A stretch of 64,000 bases of DNA, from the NCBI GenBank assembly GCA_000750105.3, contig JPHH03000006.1, positions 434,001-498,000 on the forward strand, given 5' to 3'. Of the stretch, positions 55,004 through 64,000 are shown one piece after another. Source of the stretch: Tolypocladium sp. Sup5 PDA-1 (Eukaryota; Ascomycota; Sordariomycetes; Hypocreales; Ophiocordycipitaceae). Position 1 is the first letter of the stretch. Each line of letters begins with the position of its first letter. Made by a program: the position numbers and the translations under genes. The notes beneath the pieces were generated by a model, which did not search any database, was not told the DNA's origin, and saw only the letters and a program-made list of their open reading frames with translations.

Positions 55004-55793
55004 TCAGTCCATGTCCATGTCCATGTCCATAGCATCGCCGTCGTCGTCCTGCAGCTCCATGGCGTGTGTCTGGCTCATCTTGTTGTCATTGGTGCTGGTG
55101 GTGGCGGTGGTGTCTTGCGGTGCGGTGCCGTCCCTCTCCTGTCTCTGCCGCTCTCTTACACGGAGCCGGGCCTCTATGATGGCCTTGCGCACGCTGTCCC
55201 TGCTCTCCGGCACGGTCAGCGACTTGGGGTCGCTGTACAGCACCATCTGCATGCCCGCGAGCTCGCCGTCGCTGTTGGCGAGGATATGGGGCGGGATGCG
55301 GCTCTCCTTGAGGTGCTTGTCGATGTCGGGCAGGAAGACGAGCCTGCCCTCCTCGCCATCGCTGTCCGAGGAGAGCTCGTCGTCGATGTTGTAGATGTAC
55401 ACCTTGTGCTTGGAGTCGTCGAGCTGCATCTGCATCGAGTCGTCGCGCGGCAGGTCGGGTGGTTGACTCAGGATGGTCGGGTTGGGGCCGGCGGAGGGTG
55501 TCTCGACGGGGACGTAGAGCTTGGAGCCATTGTGCTCTGCCAGCACAGTTAGCCTCGGCGCATTTAAACAAAATAAAATACAAAAAAAACACAATTTATA
55601 CAGCGTTCGACGTACCGAGATTCAATAAGCTGAGCCGCTTGGAGAGGCGCTCGTTGTCCTGCGACTCGGCCTTTCGCTTGCGACCCGATGGCGGCGTCGC
55701 GGCGGTGGTGTCGGAGCCCCGACACAGCGCGGGTGATGAGCCTCCGGGGGCGGAGGGAGATTGCAATTGTCCTCCAGCTCCCTGCACCATCAT
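55004..55793 (-). CDS. Uncharacterised acidic fungal protein (236 aa), possibly DUF4598/NOPCHAP1-like
   Basis: Exons 55793-55616 and 55536-55004; the 79-bp intron has a GTACGT donor, GGCTAAC branch and GGCAG acceptor. The N-terminus is disordered and includes a nuclear-localisation-like SGRKRKAES. A conserved-looking core spans the splice: KRLSLLNLGE, then KLYVPVE, KVYIYNIDDELSSDSDGEEG, RLVFLPDIDKHLKE and SVRKAIIEARLRV. It ends in a repeat-encoded MDMDMDMD tail from hexamer CATGTC repeats (minus strand), within an acidic stretch. A link to DUF4598/NOPCHAP1, which helps box C/D snoRNP assembly, is my tentative recollection; I am not sure. Its promoter is shared with ALA1 within 238 bp. Confidence 0.7.
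55010..55030. repeat. Hexamer repeat encoding the MDMDMD tail
   Basis: Consecutive CATGTC units lie at the 3' end of the acidic protein's coding sequence. Confidence 0.75.
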
Positions 55794-56031
55794 CTTCCCA
55801 TCAACAGCGCCCTGCAGACGCCGGCAGCGCGCACCCTCGCAGCTCAGACGGGCATTTAATTCCGCCCCGACGTCGATCGCCGAGACTGGACTGAGGACGG
55901 GCTGAGTCGGATGCGCCTCGTTGAGTCACAGAGGAGGTGAGGTGTGGTCGTTGCGGTCGCGGTGCTGGTTCTGGCTCTGGTGCAGCGACAGCGACAGCGA
56001 CAGCCAGCGGCAGTAAAAAAAAAACGGGCAG
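55794..56031. promoter_or_regulatory. Compact bidirectional promoter between the acidic protein gene and ALA1
   Basis: Only 238 bp separate the start of the acidic gene from the first usable ALA1 ATG (56032). A GACAGC repeat lies near 55985-56000. Confidence 0.5.
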
Positions 56032-56706
56032 ATGCGGGCAGCGGTGGTGGTGCTGCTGCTGCGCGACGGGGCAGCTCCTCGCCCTCTTGTATCCTTGACT
56101 CACTCTTGTAGAACTTTCTACAAAGCCCACCACCGCCTCCCCCAACACCAGCTCCGCCGAGTCCACGCCGGGAGCCTGCACACGACGACAGCGAGACCCG
56201 AACCGCGCTCGGCCAGACGACGAACTCCTGCGATTCTATACCCGCGGCGCCTTTATTCGACTGCAAACATGAGCGAGGTCAAATGGCCCGCGGCGCTCGT
56301 GCGCAAGACCTTCTTCGACTTCTTTGAGCAGCGGGGTCACACGATAGGTGCGTCTGCCCACCCCTCGCCACCATGCTTTGCGGCGCATCCAGACGGGTGA
56401 ATGCCTGTATATCGCATCCAGTCTCTCCGATGCACTGCGTTGGATGCATTCTACAATACCCTCAATACCCTCATCACCCTCCGGTGCTGACCCCGCGATG
56501 CAGTGCCCTCCGGCTCCGTCGTCCCTCACAATGACCCCTCCTTGCTCTTCACCAATGCAGGCATGAACCAGTTCAAGCCCATCTTCCTCGGAACCATTGG
56601 CAAGACGGATCCCATGGCCGGCCTGAAGCGTGCGGCCGACTCCCAAAAGGTCATCCGCGCCGGCGGCAAGCACAACGACCTTGACGACGTCGGCAAGGAC
56701 AGCTAC

Positions 56707-56737
<31 letters not shown>

Positions 56738-59359
56738 GGTCCTTTGGCGATTACTTCAAGAAGGAGGCCATTGCCATGTCATGGGAGCTACTGACAAAGG
56801 TCTACGGCCTCGATCCCCAGCGTCTCTACGTCACATACTTCGAGGGCGACTCGTCCCTGGGCCTGGAGCCTGACCTCGAGGCCAAGGAGCTGTGGAAGGC
56901 CATCGGCGTCCCCGAGGACCAGATCCTGCCGGGAAACATGAGGGACAACTTCTGGGAGATGGGCGACCAGGGCCCTTGCGGCCCGTGCAGCGAGGTGCAC
57001 TACGACAAGATTGGTGGACGAAACGCGGCGGACCTTGTCAACATGGACGACCCCATGGTTGTCGAGATCTGGAACATCGTCTTCATGCAATTCGATCGCC
57101 AAAAGGACAAGAGCCTGAAGTCTTTGCCGGCGAAGCACATCGACACGGGTATGGGCTACGAGCGATTGGTCTCTGCGCTGCAAAACACCGATTCCAACTA
57201 CGCCACCGACTGCTTCACGCCGCTGTTCAAGCAGATTCAGGAGGTGACCGGCGCCAGGCTATACACTGACAAGTACGGCAAGGACGACGTCGACGGCATC
57301 GATACCGCGTACCGAGTCATTGCGGATCACATCCGAACACTTTCGTTTGCGATCTCGGACGGTGCGGTGCCCAACAACGACGGCCGCGGCTACGTCATTC
57401 GGCGAATCCTGCGAAGAGGCGTGCGATATGCGCGCAAATATATGAATGCGGAGATTGGTTCCTTCTTCTCCAAGATTCTCCCTGCTTTGATTGACCACAT
57501 GGGCGGGCAGTTCCCCGAGCTGGTCAAGAAGCAGGGGGACATCAAGGAGATCCTTGACGAAGAAGAGGAGGCGTTCTCGCGGACGCTGGATCGCGGCGAG
57601 GCGCAGTTCGAAAAGTACGCGGCCAAGGCGGCCAAGGAAAACGTCAAGAAGCTGGACGGGGACATTGTGTGGCGCCTATATGATACCTTTGGGTTCCCGG
57701 TCGATTTGACCAAGCTGATGGCGGAAGAGCGCGGCCTGGATATTGACGAGGACGAAGTGAACGTTGCCAAGGAGAAGGCCCGCGACGCGAGCAAGGCGGT
57801 CAAGGACTCCGTCGAGACCTTTTCGAAGCTCGATGTCCACCAGATTGCGGAGCTCGAGCAGCAACGCAAGGTTGCGCGGACCAACGACGATGCCAAGTTT
57901 GTCAAGGGCGACAGCAAGGGCAAGGTGCAGCTCATCTTCGACGGCAAGACTTTCCACAGCTCGACCAAGGACCTCCAGCCCAACACTGCGATTGGCCTTT
58001 TGCTGGACAACACCAACTTTTATGCGGAATCCGGTGGTCAGGTTGCCGATACCGGCCGGATCGTCATTGACGATGTTGTCGAGTTCAAGGTCATGGAGGT
58101 CCAGAACTACGGTGGCTACATCCTGCACAGCGGCTACATCGAGTACGGTGAGCTGAAGGCGGGCGACGAGGTCATCTGCGAGTATGATGAGCTCCGACGG
58201 TCTCCTATCCGCAACAACCACTCTGGTACTCACGTCCTGAACCACTCTCTGAGAGAGGTGCTTGGCGACGATATCAACCAGAAGGGCTCTCTGGTGGACA
58301 ACGAGAAGCTGCGTTTCGACTTTTCTCACAAGACGCAGGTGAAGATCGAGGAGCTCCGCAAGATTGAGGACATGTCCAATGCGTACATCCGCCGAAACTC
58401 CAAGATCTACTCCAAGGACGTCGACCTGGATCTTGCGCGCCAGATTGCGGGCGTTCGCGCGGTGTTTGGCGAGACGTATCCGAACCCCGTGCGTGTCGTC
58501 TCGGTCGGCATGGATGTCGACACCATGCTCAAGGACCCCAAGAAGCAGGAGTGGCGCCAGTACAGCGTCGAGTTCTGCGGCGGTACCCACGTCGAGCATA
58601 CCGGCCTGATCAAGGACCTCATCATCGTCGAGGAGAGCGGCATCGCCAAGGGCATCCGCCGTATCATCGCGTACACGGGCGAGGCGGCGCACCAGGCCCA
58701 GCGCGAGGCGACCGAGTTCAACAAGAAGCTCGATGCGCTCGAGGCCCTGCCCTTTGGCTCCGAGAAGGAGGCGCAGGTCAAGGCGGTGTCGCAGGATCTC
58801 AGCCAGCTGGTCATCTCGACGCTGACCAAGGATGAGTTTAACCAGCGCTTCCAGAAGATCGGGACGTCGGTTGTCAACGAGCAGAAGAAGCGCCAGAAGG
58901 CGGAGGCCAAGACTGCGCTCGACACGGTGCTCAAGCACTTTGAGAAGAACGAGGACTCCAAGGTGTTTGTCGGCAAGCTGCCCATCGGCGGCAACGCCAA
59001 GGCCCTGACCGAGGTGATTAAGCATTTCCAGGGCAAGGACAAGGAGAAGTCGGTGTACATGTTTGGCGGAAGCAAGGAGGAGGGCGCGGTTGTGCACGGT
59101 GTCTTTGTCGGATCGGTAGGTCGTCCCTTTACGGCCGTGCTACGCACGCAGAAAACCATTTACTAACGAATTTTCTTTGCAGCACCTGTCCTCCCAGGGC
59201 GTCACCGCCGAGCAATGGGCGGCGTCTGTGTCCGAGATCGTCGGCGGCCGGTCCGGTGGCAAGGAGCCGTCTCGACAGGGTCAGGGCACCAACCCGGAGA
59301 AGATTGACGAGGGCGTTGAGACGGCGACCAAGTGGCTGAATGAGAAGCTCAAGCTGTAA
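56032..59359 (+). CDS. ALA1: Alanyl-tRNA synthetase, cytosolic and probable mitochondrial forms (955 or 1034 aa)
   Basis: Exons 56032-56347 (cytosolic start 56269), 56504-59115 and 59183-59359. The class II catalytic core begins VPSGSVVPHNDPSLLFTNAG and includes GPCGPCSEVHYD. The editing domain carries RNNHSGTHVLNHSL and CGGTHVEHTG, with the His/Cys metal ligands, and the C-Ala domain follows to KWLNEKLKL. The second Met (MSEVKWPAALVRKTFFDFFE) gives the cytosolic form. An in-frame ATG 79 codons upstream gives an Arg/Ser/Leu-rich extension with almost no acidic residues, ending RRLYSTANMSEV, which looks like a mitochondrial presequence with a cleavage site near RRLY-S. Two translation starts from one gene would supply both compartments, as happens by non-AUG starts in yeast ALA1. 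Confidence 0.93.
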
Positions 59360-59702
59360 GGGGCTCTTTTCTTTCTTGATGTATTTTGTGTCTGGTGGAG
59401 ATTTTGACGTGAGATGGTGGGGTATGTTACGTCTTCAACCGGTAGTCGTGCTGGGTTTTACGGGAATGGATGGGCGCGATGGTGGTGGGCAGTAGCTCGC
59501 AGCATAAGGTAGTATGGACAAGGTTCCATTGCTTGGGACGAAAATTAGAAGAGCAACGTTGATTTTGTCTATTCTACTTGGTACATCCCGCCGTAAAACC
59601 GAAGTGGTCTCTTCCACAGCCAGAAGGGGGTACATATACATCTCCATGTCCATACACCTGCTTGGTTCTTGTACAATATTCAAACAGGTTCAACCCCCCT
59701 TT
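59360..59702. other. Convergent 3' intergenic region
   Basis: This is 343 bp between ALA1 and the MidA gene. It contains only 3'UTR-like sequence. Confidence 0.45.
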
Positions 59703-61371
59703 TTATACAGTAACCATGACGCTGGCGTTCTTGTAGTGCGACAGCAGGGGGTTCTCGCCGCTGCGCGTCTCCGTGTCCTCGACGTAGGCCCAGCGGCGCA
59801 TGAAGTCGCCGTGGGAGGCGACGCGTGTGAGCTTGCCCGTGATGGCGCGGTAGATGGCCTCCGTGATGCGGAAGTCGGTGGGGAAGAGTATGTCAAAATA
59901 GCCCTGGTGGACCTGCGCACATTCGTTAGTCGCTCGATATTTACGGAAGCAAAGGGGCTTCTTGTAAAGTGTTCGGGGGAAGAGGTCGACGTACCAGAGG
60001 CGTTGTGACGGGCACCATCCTCCGCTGGTACCGCGTCTGGACGACCGGGGCGTTGAGCCCCCTGACTGCCTGCGGGAGGACGTCAAAGTCCGACGTCAGC
60101 AGCCGGTGCGCGGGAAAGTATTTTTCCAGGACATCGAAGAACTGCATCAGCCGGGTGGGTATGAACTCGGCATCCGACAGGTTCGCTGCGAAGGGCATCT
60201 TGGTGGACAGGTAGCGCAGGACGGGATTGGAGGGATATGGCTTCGGGTAGTCGCCGCCCGTCGCGGCGTGGCGGACGCGGAAGAAGCGGGCGGCGACGGG
60301 GTCCAGCTCGTGCACGTAAAACTCGTAGAAGTCGCCGTCGCCGTCGATGAGGACGTGGCCCTGCAGCGGCTCCTCGGTGGACACGTCGTAGCGGATGCCG
60401 TCGTGGGCGAAGTTGTCGAAGACCTCCATGGCGAGGAAGAAGCACGGCGAAGGCACGTAGCGGTCCCACTCGAAAATGGACTTGTTGATGATGTCGACGC
60501 GGTCGGCGTGGCCGCGCGACTCGGCCGTGGAGCGCAGATGCTGGCCCTGCAGGTCGGCGAGCGAGGGCGAGATCTCGATGATGTTGAACTTGGTGCGGGC
60601 GTAGACCTGGGGGTCGGCCTGGCGGATGTAGTCGAGGATGTTGAGCATGAGGGTGCCGCCGCCGGCGCCCATCTCGTAGATGAGCAGGTCGTCGTAGGGG
60701 TACGTGGTGAGGCGGTAGTTGGAGACGAGGTAGCGGGCGATGGCCTCGCCGTAGTAGGGGCGGAAGAGCTCCGTGGGCGTGTGCCACAGCTGGCGGCTGG
60801 GGTTCTCGCCCTCGGCGTCGTCGAGCGCGTCCTCGAACTCGGTGTAGCGCCGGCCCAGCTCTGCCCCGAACTCGAGCTCGTCGCGCATGTAGGGGAAGTC
60901 GAAGGGCTCGCCGGGGCTGAAGATGACGGCCTGTTTGGAGAAGTAGCCGTACGAGGGGTTGTATAAGCTGTCTGCGCGGGCAAAACTCTGTTAGTACCTG
61001 CTTCACCATGCTCGACAGCGCGGGCGGGCGGGCGAGAGGCTGTTGTGCGCACCGTCGATAAAGTCCCGGAGCAGCATCTTGACCTTGCGCGGCCGCTCGG
61101 TGCGCTTCTTGAGGTCCTGTATCGACATGTACGGGTACTGGGCAAACTCCTCGCGGCGGTCCTCGGGCAGGATGTGCGTGCGCTGCTGCCAGCGGCTCTC
61201 GTTGGTCTTCATGCCGCGGTCGGAGGAAGCTCTCGTCACGTACGAGCGGCTGCTGCGCTGGCTGCTGCTGCTGCGGAGCGCATTGCGCAGCTGGGGGGCG
61301 CGTCCCTGGCACCCCCGCGGGCGGTGGCGGAACAGCTGCCGGAAGAGCTGGGCCACGATGGGGGAGTCCAT
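59703..61371 (-). CDS. Mitochondrial MidA/NDUFAF7-type SAM methyltransferase (501 aa)
   Basis: Exons 61371-61053, 60971-59995 and 59912-59703, all in correct phase. The N-terminus is Arg/Ser-rich (MDSPIVAQLFRQLFRHRPRG), a plausible mitochondrial presequence. The MidA fold (DUF185) shows LYNPSYGYFSKQAV, then the SAM-binding motif LIYEMGAGGGTLML (206-212) and FNIIEISPSLADLQ. The C-terminal block is FDVLPQAVRGLNAPVVQTRY, then HQGYFDILFPTDFRI. The human counterpart NDUFAF7 dimethylates NDUFS2 during complex I assembly; the same role is inferred. Three good donors/acceptors are seen (GTGCGC, GTACGT). It is convergent with ALA1 and divergent from the cysteine synthase gene. Confidence 0.93.
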
Positions 61372-62073
61372 GGCGGCTTGGGAGTGGGTGGTGGTCGTGT
61401 GCTCACGATGCAGACCTCAAAGTCAGATGGGCCAGTTGGCGGTGGTTCAATTGGAGCTCCCATGTTGGCGGCGTCGGGAGTGGATTGTTCCGCGACAAGA
61501 GTGAGTGGGCCTCGATGCCTTCATATTTCGAGGGACATGAGAAGCAACTAAGGCATATCAAAAGGACATTTCGTCGATTTAACTTCAAGTAAGAATACCC
61601 AATGTTAAGAGGAAGCCCGCATCTTTCTGAAATCAAAACATCTGTTGCAACACAGCTGAGTTGAGCTGAGTCGATTACGGTGTCAGGAACCAGTTTCCCC
61701 CCAGTCTTATACTCGTACACTATGGCCAAGAGCTCACCACTCTGTCGGCCCTCATGCAAGCTTGCAAATTTACTCAAATAAATAACGGAATAATTATAAA
61801 ACGGAATAGTACCATGGATACCATTAGTATAACCTCTCATTTCCAACTTGAATGTATTGAACGGTGGATCTGTTCTGCCCATTCCCTGCTCGGGCTATCC
61901 TCGGAGCAGCCAACGACGTATTTTTACCCAAGTTGGAGTGAGGCTCATGACATCAGATCACCACAGCGCTCACTCACATTGCCTGGCGACAGACGACCCT
62001 TCGGCCCAACTGCCGGCAAGAATGAACATGTGATGCCAGCGTTGACCGGTTATGGACTTATACCGCTGACACC
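61372..62073. promoter_or_regulatory. Divergent intergenic region, 0.7 kb
   Basis: It separates MidA from the cysteine synthase gene. The middle (61560-61860) is relatively AT-rich for the locus. No gene is visible. Confidence 0.4.
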
Positions 62074-63405
62074 ATGTCCCTGAGCGATCACCCCAAAGCC
62101 TACGGCTCGGCCGCCGTCATCGCCGCCTTCACGGCCGGCATCATCGTGACGCTCGGCTTCAAGGACCTCTACCCCGACCTCGAGAGCCGGTACCAGCGCA
62201 AGCGCAGCTCCAACGGCCGGCCCGGAGGAAAGGGAAGCCGTCGCCGGAGCAGCTTCTTCTGGGGCCCGCCGGTGCAGCTGGAGGACCACGAGTCCCAGCC
62301 CGTGACCCCGAGCAGCCAGCGCGGCGCATCAGACGGCATCGAGGGCTGCATCGGCAACACGCCGCTCATCAAGATCCACTCCCTGTCCGCGGCGACGGGC
62401 CGCACGATCCTCGCCAAGGCCGAGTTCCTCAACGGCGCGGGCAACAGCCCCAAGGACCGCGTCGCGCTCAACATGATCGCCGAGGCTGAGCGGGCCGGCC
62501 TGCTGGTCCCGCACCGCGGCGACACCATCTACGAGGGCACCGTCGGCAGCACGGGCATCTCGCTCGCCACGCTGGCCCGCGCGCGCGGCTACCGGGCGCA
62601 CATCTGCATGCCCGACGACCAGAGCTTCGAGAAGTCCGACCTGCTGCACCACCTCGGCGCGGCCGTCGAGCGCGTGCCCGTCGCGCCCATCACGAGCCCC
62701 GACCACTTCGTCAACCTCGCGCGGCGGCGCGCGGCCGAGCACGCGCAGGCGTCCGCCGACGGCAGCAGGGGCTTCTTCGCGAACCAGTTCGAGTCGGCGG
62801 CCAACTGGCACGCGCACCTGAGCACGACGGGGCCCGAGCTCTTCCGGCAGACGGGCGGCGAGCTGGACGCCTTCGTCGCCGGCGCCGGCACGGGCGGGAC
62901 CATCTCGGGCGTCGCGCGGTACCTGAAGCTCGAGGCCAAGATGGCCGGCGTCAGGGTCGTGCTCGCCGACCCGCAGGGCAGCGGGCTCTACAACAAGGTC
63001 AAGCACGGTGTCATGTACTCGAGCACCGAGCGCGAGGGCACGCGGCGGCGGCAGCAGGTCGACTCCATCGTCGAGGGCATCGGCGTCAACCGCGTGACGG
63101 AGAACTTCGAGGCCGGGCGCGACCTCGTCGACGACGCCGTCAAGGTGACGGACGAGCAGGCCTGCCGCATGGCCCGCTGGCTCGTCGAGAACGACGGCAT
63201 CTTCGTCGGCAGCAGCAGCTCCGTCAACTGCGTCGCCGCCGTCGTCACCGCCATGGCGCTCCCCGAGGGCAGCCGCGTCGTCACCGTGCTGTGCGACTCG
63301 GGCACGCGCCACCTCAGCAAGTTCTGGAAGTGCATCAAGGAGATGGGGCTGGAGGACGAGGAGGCTACGAACCTGTTTGCGGAGCTGGGTATACCCGAGT
63401 CATGA
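62074..63405 (+). CDS. Membrane-anchored cysteine synthase homologue (Mcy1/Cys12 type, 443 aa)
   Basis: Single exon. A hydrophobic N-terminal segment (about residues 11-28, GSAAVIAAFTAGIIVTLG) is followed by a basic Ser/Arg-rich linker, as in yeast Mcy1 (YGR012W) and S. pombe Cys12, which sit in a mitochondrial membrane. The PLP-enzyme fold then begins IEGCIGNTPLIKIHSLS. The PLP lysine (Lys127) lies in NGAGNSPKDRVALNMI, a diverged form of the usual PGGSVKDR. Other PLP-contact blocks are EGTVGSTGISLA, GAGTGGTISGVARYL, FVGSSSSVNCVAA and LCDSGTRHLSKFW. The enzyme class makes cysteine from O-acetylserine and sulfide, but this branch may have another substrate. Third codon positions are nearly all G or C. 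Confidence 0.92.
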   Translation: MSLSDHPKAYGSAAVIAAFTAGIIVTLGFKDLYPDLESRYQRKRSSNGRPGGKGSRRRSSFFWGPPVQLEDHESQPVTPSSQRGASDGIEGCIGNTPLIKIHSLSAATGRTILAKAEFLNGAGNSPKDRVALNMIAEAERAGLLVPHRGDTIYEGTVGSTGISLATLARARGYRAHICMPDDQSFEKSDLLHHLGAAVERVPVAPITSPDHFVNLARRRAAEHAQASADGSRGFFANQFESAANWHAHLSTTGPELFRQTGGELDAFVAGAGTGGTISGVARYLKLEAKMAGVRVVLADPQGSGLYNKVKHGVMYSSTEREGTRRRQQVDSIVEGIGVNRVTENFEAGRDLVDDAVKVTDEQACRMARWLVENDGIFVGSSSSVNCVAAVVTAMALPEGSRVVTVLCDSGTRHLSKFWKCIKEMGLEDEEATNLFAELGIPES

Positions 63406-63775
63406 TAACAAACTAATTCAATATGCCGCCAAACCTTGTGTGCCGAGAATCGTTCTAGATGTAGTATTGAAGGCCCAGTCTCGATCTAGGTGGTTCATGC
63501 TCAGGTCAACCAGTGCCTCATACAGAGTACCGATGGGTAAGGCACGTAGGGCCCAGCGATCTTGCGATAAATCAAATCTAACCGCAAACGGGCCAGTGGT
63601 AAAAAGGTATAAGAAAGCATGCCAGGTCCCCCGGCCGTCGTGTCCGTCGCCAAATCAAGGTCTTTGCCCAAACTCCCGTCCCGATCCGTCCCCTGGACAT
63701 GCCGCGCCCGACTATGGAAATTTCCCCCGTGGTATTGCGAAACGAAACGCCGCCCCCTGCCCCAACGCTCAGAGT
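63406..63775. other. Convergent intergenic region, 370 bp
   Basis: This spacer joins the 3' ends of the cysteine synthase and TFIIS genes. An open minus-strand frame crosses the TFIIS intron but is not a gene. Confidence 0.4.
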
Positions 63776-64000
63776 CTACGAGAACTGCGGATGGAGTCAG
63801 ATGGCGATCCTCTGCTGTGGGAGACGTTGTTGCACCTACCTTCCACCTGTGGCCGCAGTTCATGCATTCGCAAAAGGTCGTCATCGGCTCATCAGCACTC
63901 CTCGTTTGCGCCTGCGTATAGCTAACCTTCTTCTTCTTACACCGGCCGCACTCGAGGCTGTCGCTAATGCTCTTTTCGGCCATGGGCACCTGCGCCTTTT
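63776..64000 (-). CDS. DST1: Transcription elongation factor TFIIS, C-terminal end (partial; gene leaves the window)
   Basis: The minus strand enters the window already in frame and reads KAQVPMAEKSISDSLECGRC, then KKKKVSYTQAQTRSADEPMT, TFCECMNCGHRWK. This is the TFIIS zinc ribbon: ligands are the C-x2-C of ECGRC and the C-x2-C of CMNC. The invariant Asp-Glu of RSADEP enters the Pol II active site to stimulate transcript cleavage. The exon ends at 63840 with donor GTAGGT. After a 55-bp intron (CTGAC branch, CCGCAG acceptor) a 9-nt last exon at 63784-63776 encodes Phe-Ser-stop, giving the family ending RWKFS. The N-terminal domains lie beyond the right edge. Confidence 0.93.

Noticed and set aside
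57676..59097. 473-codon minus-strand ORF opposite ALA1
   Set aside because: Antisense to the AlaRS editing and C-terminal domains; a codon-bias artefact.
60083..61312. 409-codon minus-strand ORF over the MidA gene
   Set aside because: Wrong frame of the same strand; Pro/Arg/His-rich shadow of the methyltransferase.

Overview
The window is nuclear DNA of a filamentous ascomycete, most likely a sordariomycete and plausibly Hypocreales; I cannot name a genus from the sequence alone. The evidence is the gene structure: short introns of about 41-90 bp with GT(A/R)NGT donors and CTRAY branch points just before YAG. It is also the protein set: Ssb-type Hsp70, Rpb1 with a degenerate CTD, Msb1/Mug8, Hrd3, an Mcy1/Cys12-like cysteine synthase, and fungus-specific small proteins. 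I rebuilt splice joins by hand from reading frame, splice signals and family motifs. No search was run.

Left part (1-13.1 kb): the first exon of an F-box gene runs off the left edge on the minus strand. Next come an ~811-aa disordered protein with a C-terminal membrane anchor, two tandem paralogous Gly/Ser/Tyr-rich small proteins (one apparently frameshifted), an NAD(P)-binding epimerase-like gene, the ribosome-associated Hsp70 SSB, a decamer satellite beside an AT-rich block, and a GC-rich F-box-like gene.

Middle (13.1-27.4 kb): a gene-poor island of 14 kb. I can support only a 98-residue conserved small protein and a 53-residue cysteine-rich protein. The rest is pyrimidine-rich leader-like sequence, microsatellites and unexplained DNA.

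Right part (27.4-64 kb): a dense housekeeping block. It holds RPB1, SWD1 (COMPASS) divergent from THG1 (tRNA-His guanylyltransferase), a TMA23-like G-patch protein, a quinone-oxidoreductase-like MDR, a DUF726 membrane hydrolase (Mil1/TMCO4 type), MSB1, UNG1 divergent from HRD3, an Rcr-like membrane protein, an uncharacterised acidic protein divergent from ALA1 (cytosolic plus probable mitochondrial AlaRS), a MidA/NDUFAF7 methyltransferase, the MCY1-like cysteine synthase, and the 3' end of the TFIIS gene (DST1).

The housekeeping genes share themes rather than one pathway: transcription (RPB1, TFIIS, SWD1), translation (ALA1, THG1, SSB, TMA23), ER quality control and membrane turnover (HRD3, Rcr), and mitochondrial function (MidA, AlaRS isoform, Mcy1). 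No virus, CRISPR array, intact transposon, tRNA or rRNA gene was found. The least explained parts are the small-protein genes at 4.8-6.3, 14.3-14.6 and 24.1 kb, the satellite at 11.75 kb, and the recurring TACGGAGTA motif.
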